Shown one piece after another: positions 62,604 through 64,000 of a stretch of 64,000 bases of DNA. Below the pieces are notes generated by a model that was not told the origin of the DNA, did no database searches, and saw only the letters and a list, made by a program, of their open reading frames with translations. Position numbers and translations under genes: made by a program. Origin of the DNA: FEN-1191 sp964528845 (lineage in GTDB: Bacteria > Pseudomonadota > Gammaproteobacteria > Steroidobacterales > Steroidobacteraceae); NCBI GenBank assembly GCA_964528845.1, contig CAZGVE010000001.1:124001-188000 (forward strand), written 5' to 3'. Numbering within the stretch: position 1 is the first letter of the stretch; each line of letters starts with the position of its first letter.

Positions 62604-63077
62604 ATGTCGAACGAAGCCACTCCCGATGCCGGCGCAGCCGCGGCACCGCTCGCCGCTCTGGCCCTGCAGGCCGTGTATCTCAAGGACTGTTCCTTCGAGG
62701 CGCCCCAGGGGCCGCGCGCCAATGGCGAGTGGAATCCCCAGATCTCGCTGGATCTCAATACCAGCGTGCAGCCGATCAATGGCGACGTGCGTGAAGTGGT
62801 ACTCACGGTGACGGTGTCGGCGAAGCAGGGCGAGCAGACCCTGTTCCTGGTCGAGGTCAAGCAGGCCGGGGCATTCCTGATCCAGAATCTCGGAGCCGAG
62901 GAATACAAGCGCGCGGTGAGCAGCATCTGCCCGACCGTGCTGTTCCCGTATGCACGAGCTGTCGTCTCGCACCTGGTGGGGCAGGGCGGATTTCCACAAT
63001 TGCTGCTGCCGCCGGTGAATTTCGACGCGCTATACGGGAACTCGGCGGGCGAAGCGGCCACGGCCACCAGGAACTAG
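62604..63077 (+). CDS. secB: Protein-export chaperone SecB
   Basis: 157-aa tetrameric chaperone that keeps Sec substrates unfolded and hands them to SecA. Family motifs LQAVYLKDCSFEAPQGP, VKQAGAFLIQN, SSICPTVLFPYARAVVSHLVGQGGFPQLLLPPVNFDALY are present. The GAGGTTGATC ribosome-binding region lies just upstream. Confidence 0.96.
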   Translation: MSNEATPDAGAAAAPLAALALQAVYLKDCSFEAPQGPRANGEWNPQISLDLNTSVQPINGDVREVVLTVTVSAKQGEQTLFLVEVKQAGAFLIQNLGAEEYKRAVSSICPTVLFPYARAVVSHLVGQGGFPQLLLPPVNFDALYGNSAGEAATATRN

Positions 63078-63092
63078 GGGCCGTACGGCCCC
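63077..63092. other. Perfect 16-bp palindrome between secB and gpsA
   Basis: GGGGCCGTACGGCCCC, starting at the last base of the secB stop codon. It can form a 6-bp GC stem with a GTAC loop. No T-run follows, so an intrinsic terminator is unlikely; it may affect mRNA processing or gpsA expression. Confidence 0.7.
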
Positions 63093-63102
63093 GCAGCACT
63101 CC

Positions 63103-64000
63103 GTGGCGTCCAGGGCATCGGAACGCGCCGACATTGCGGTACTCGGGGCGGGCTCCTGGGGCACGGCGCTCGCGATCCAGTTCACGCGTGCCGGGCGTCC
63201 GGCGCGCCTCTGGGGTCGCGGAGCCGCGCACGTCGCTACGATGTCGCGGGAGCGCCGCAATCAGCGCTATCTGCCCGAAGCCGTATTCCCGGATAGCCTG
63301 CACGTCGTAGCGGACCTCGCCGCGGCAATCGAGGGCGTCCAGGACGTGCTGGTGGCCGTGCCGAGCTCGGCGTTTCGCGCGCTGCTGTGCGAGCTCGCCC
63401 CGCTGGTGGCCCCGCAGCTCCGGCTGTGCTGGGCCACGAAGGGCTTCGAGCTCGATACCGGGCTGCTGCCCAACGAGGTCGCTCATCAGGTGCTCGGTTC
63501 CGGTCGCTCGATCGCGGTGCTTTCCGGTCCGACCTTTGCGCTCGAAGTCGGGGCCGGGCTGCCGACCGCGATGACCATTGCCTCGCCGGATGCGGAGTAT
63601 GCCGAGCGGCTCGCTCACGACCTGTCGTCCTCGAGCTTTCGCGCCTATACCTCGACTGACATCACCGGCGTCGAGGTCGGTGGCGCAGTCAAGAACGTGC
63701 TGGCGATCGGAACCGGGCTCAGCGATGGGCTGGGCTTCGGCGCGAATACACGCATCGCGCTGATCACACGCGGCCTGGTCGAGATGACGCGCCTCGGAGT
63801 CGCGCTCGGCGCCAGACGCGAGACCTTCATGGGCCTCGCCGGCCTCGGCGATCTCGTACTGACCTGTACCGACGATCACTCGCGCAACCGGCGCTTCGGG
63901 CTCGCCCTGGCGCAGGGCGCGAGCGTCGAGCAGGCGCTGCGCGATATCGGACAGGTCGTCGAAGGCCACCAGGCCGCCCGCGCCCTGCACCGCGTGGCTG
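63103..64000 (+). CDS. gpsA: Glycerol-3-phosphate dehydrogenase, 3'-truncated by window edge
   Basis: NAD(P)H-dependent sn-glycerol-3-phosphate dehydrogenase for phospholipid synthesis; about 299 of ~335 residues are visible. It starts at GTG 63103 (ADIAVLGAGSWGTALAIQF nucleotide-binding motif). LCWATKGFE, VLSGPTFALEVGAGLPTA and the catalytic Lys in GGAVKNVLAIGTGLSDGLGFGANTRIALITRGL are present, followed by GLAGLGDLVLTCTDDHSRNRRFG. The frame is open to the end of the window. Follows secB by 25 bases as in E. coli. Confidence 0.93.
   Translation, partial: MASRASERADIAVLGAGSWGTALAIQFTRAGRPARLWGRGAAHVATMSRERRNQRYLPEAVFPDSLHVVADLAAAIEGVQDVLVAVPSSAFRALLCELAPLVAPQLRLCWATKGFELDTGLLPNEVAHQVLGSGRSIAVLSGPTFALEVGAGLPTAMTIASPDAEYAERLAHDLSSSSFRAYTSTDITGVEVGGAVKNVLAIGTGLSDGLGFGANTRIALITRGLVEMTRLGVALGARRETFMGLAGLGDLVLTCTDDHSRNRRFGLALAQGASVEQALRDIGQVVEGHQAARALHRVA

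Overview
This 64 kb window is GC-rich, densely coded chromosomal DNA from a gammaproteobacterium. The evidence is the gene content: secB, grxC and gpsA next to a yibN-type rhodanese, envC with a ctp protease, cytochrome c4, glutathione reductase, fadE of the long membrane-anchored type, gspA/gspB, and the parA-parB-atpIBEFHAGDC block. A Xanthomonadales/Nevskiales/Steroidobacterales-like lineage would fit, but that is inference. The two 100-N gaps, each flanked by an identical 55-base duplication, show that the sequence is a scaffold from a short-read k-mer assembly, possibly a metagenome bin. I see no rRNA, tRNA, CRISPR array, transposase or prophage gene.

Layout. 1-3.2 kb: kdpD (cut by the window edge), kdpE and a GDT1-type manganese/calcium exporter. 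3.2-6.7 kb: oligopeptidase A, divergent from glutathione reductase. 6.7-10.7 kb: a four-gene MCE/Mla-type lipid transporter (permease, ATPase, MCE protein, lipoprotein) behind a Dps gene. 10.8-13.3 kb: an operon of a small exported protein, a YtrA-type GntR regulator, an ABC ATPase and an ABC permease, with a perfect palindromic operator over its promoter. 13.3-19.6 kb: mdh, fadE, a DUF4399 protein, gspA and gspB. 19.6-25.3 kb: a ferredoxin, a GNAT acetyltransferase, an overlapping three-gene signalling module (membrane-anchored receiver, pseudo-receiver/Ser-Thr kinase, CheA-like ATPase) and a glycosyltransferase. 25.3-30.3 kb: a four-gene ATGA-overlapped operon (methyltransferase, unknown protein, CobW GTPase with a His-rich stretch, WD40 protein), then rimO. 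30.3-40.8 kb: glmS, glmU and the complete F-type ATP synthase operon. 41-49.8 kb: parB, parA, an oppositely oriented NdvB-type beta-glucan synthase, rsmG, an AcuI-type reductase, a degenerate S9 peptidase and cytochrome c4. 49.9-55.7 kb: dtd, tatABC, and two convergent peptide transporters (POT and OPT). 55.7-61.7 kb: an SRPBCC protein, DedA, a ctp protease, a GAF-GGDEF-EAL phosphodiesterase and envC. 61.8-64 kb: a rhodanese, grxC, secB and the start of gpsA.

How the genes fit together. Most of the window is housekeeping: amino-sugar precursors for peptidoglycan and LPS (glmS, glmU), ATP synthesis, chromosome segregation, protein export (tat, secB), cell division and envelope maintenance (envC, ctp, lipid transport) and redox defence (gor, grxC, dps). 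Genes are packed tightly, with many 1- or 4-base start/stop overlaps. Several convergent pairs overlap at their 3' ends, so classical terminators are nearly absent. The less ordinary parts are the three-gene kinase/receiver module at 20.6-24.1 kb, the GntR operon with its operator and small exported protein at 10.8-13.3 kb, the CobW-WD40 operon at 25.3-28.8 kb, the peptidase-like protein lacking its catalytic Ser and His at 47.2-49.2 kb, and the glucan synthase placed between rsmG and parA.
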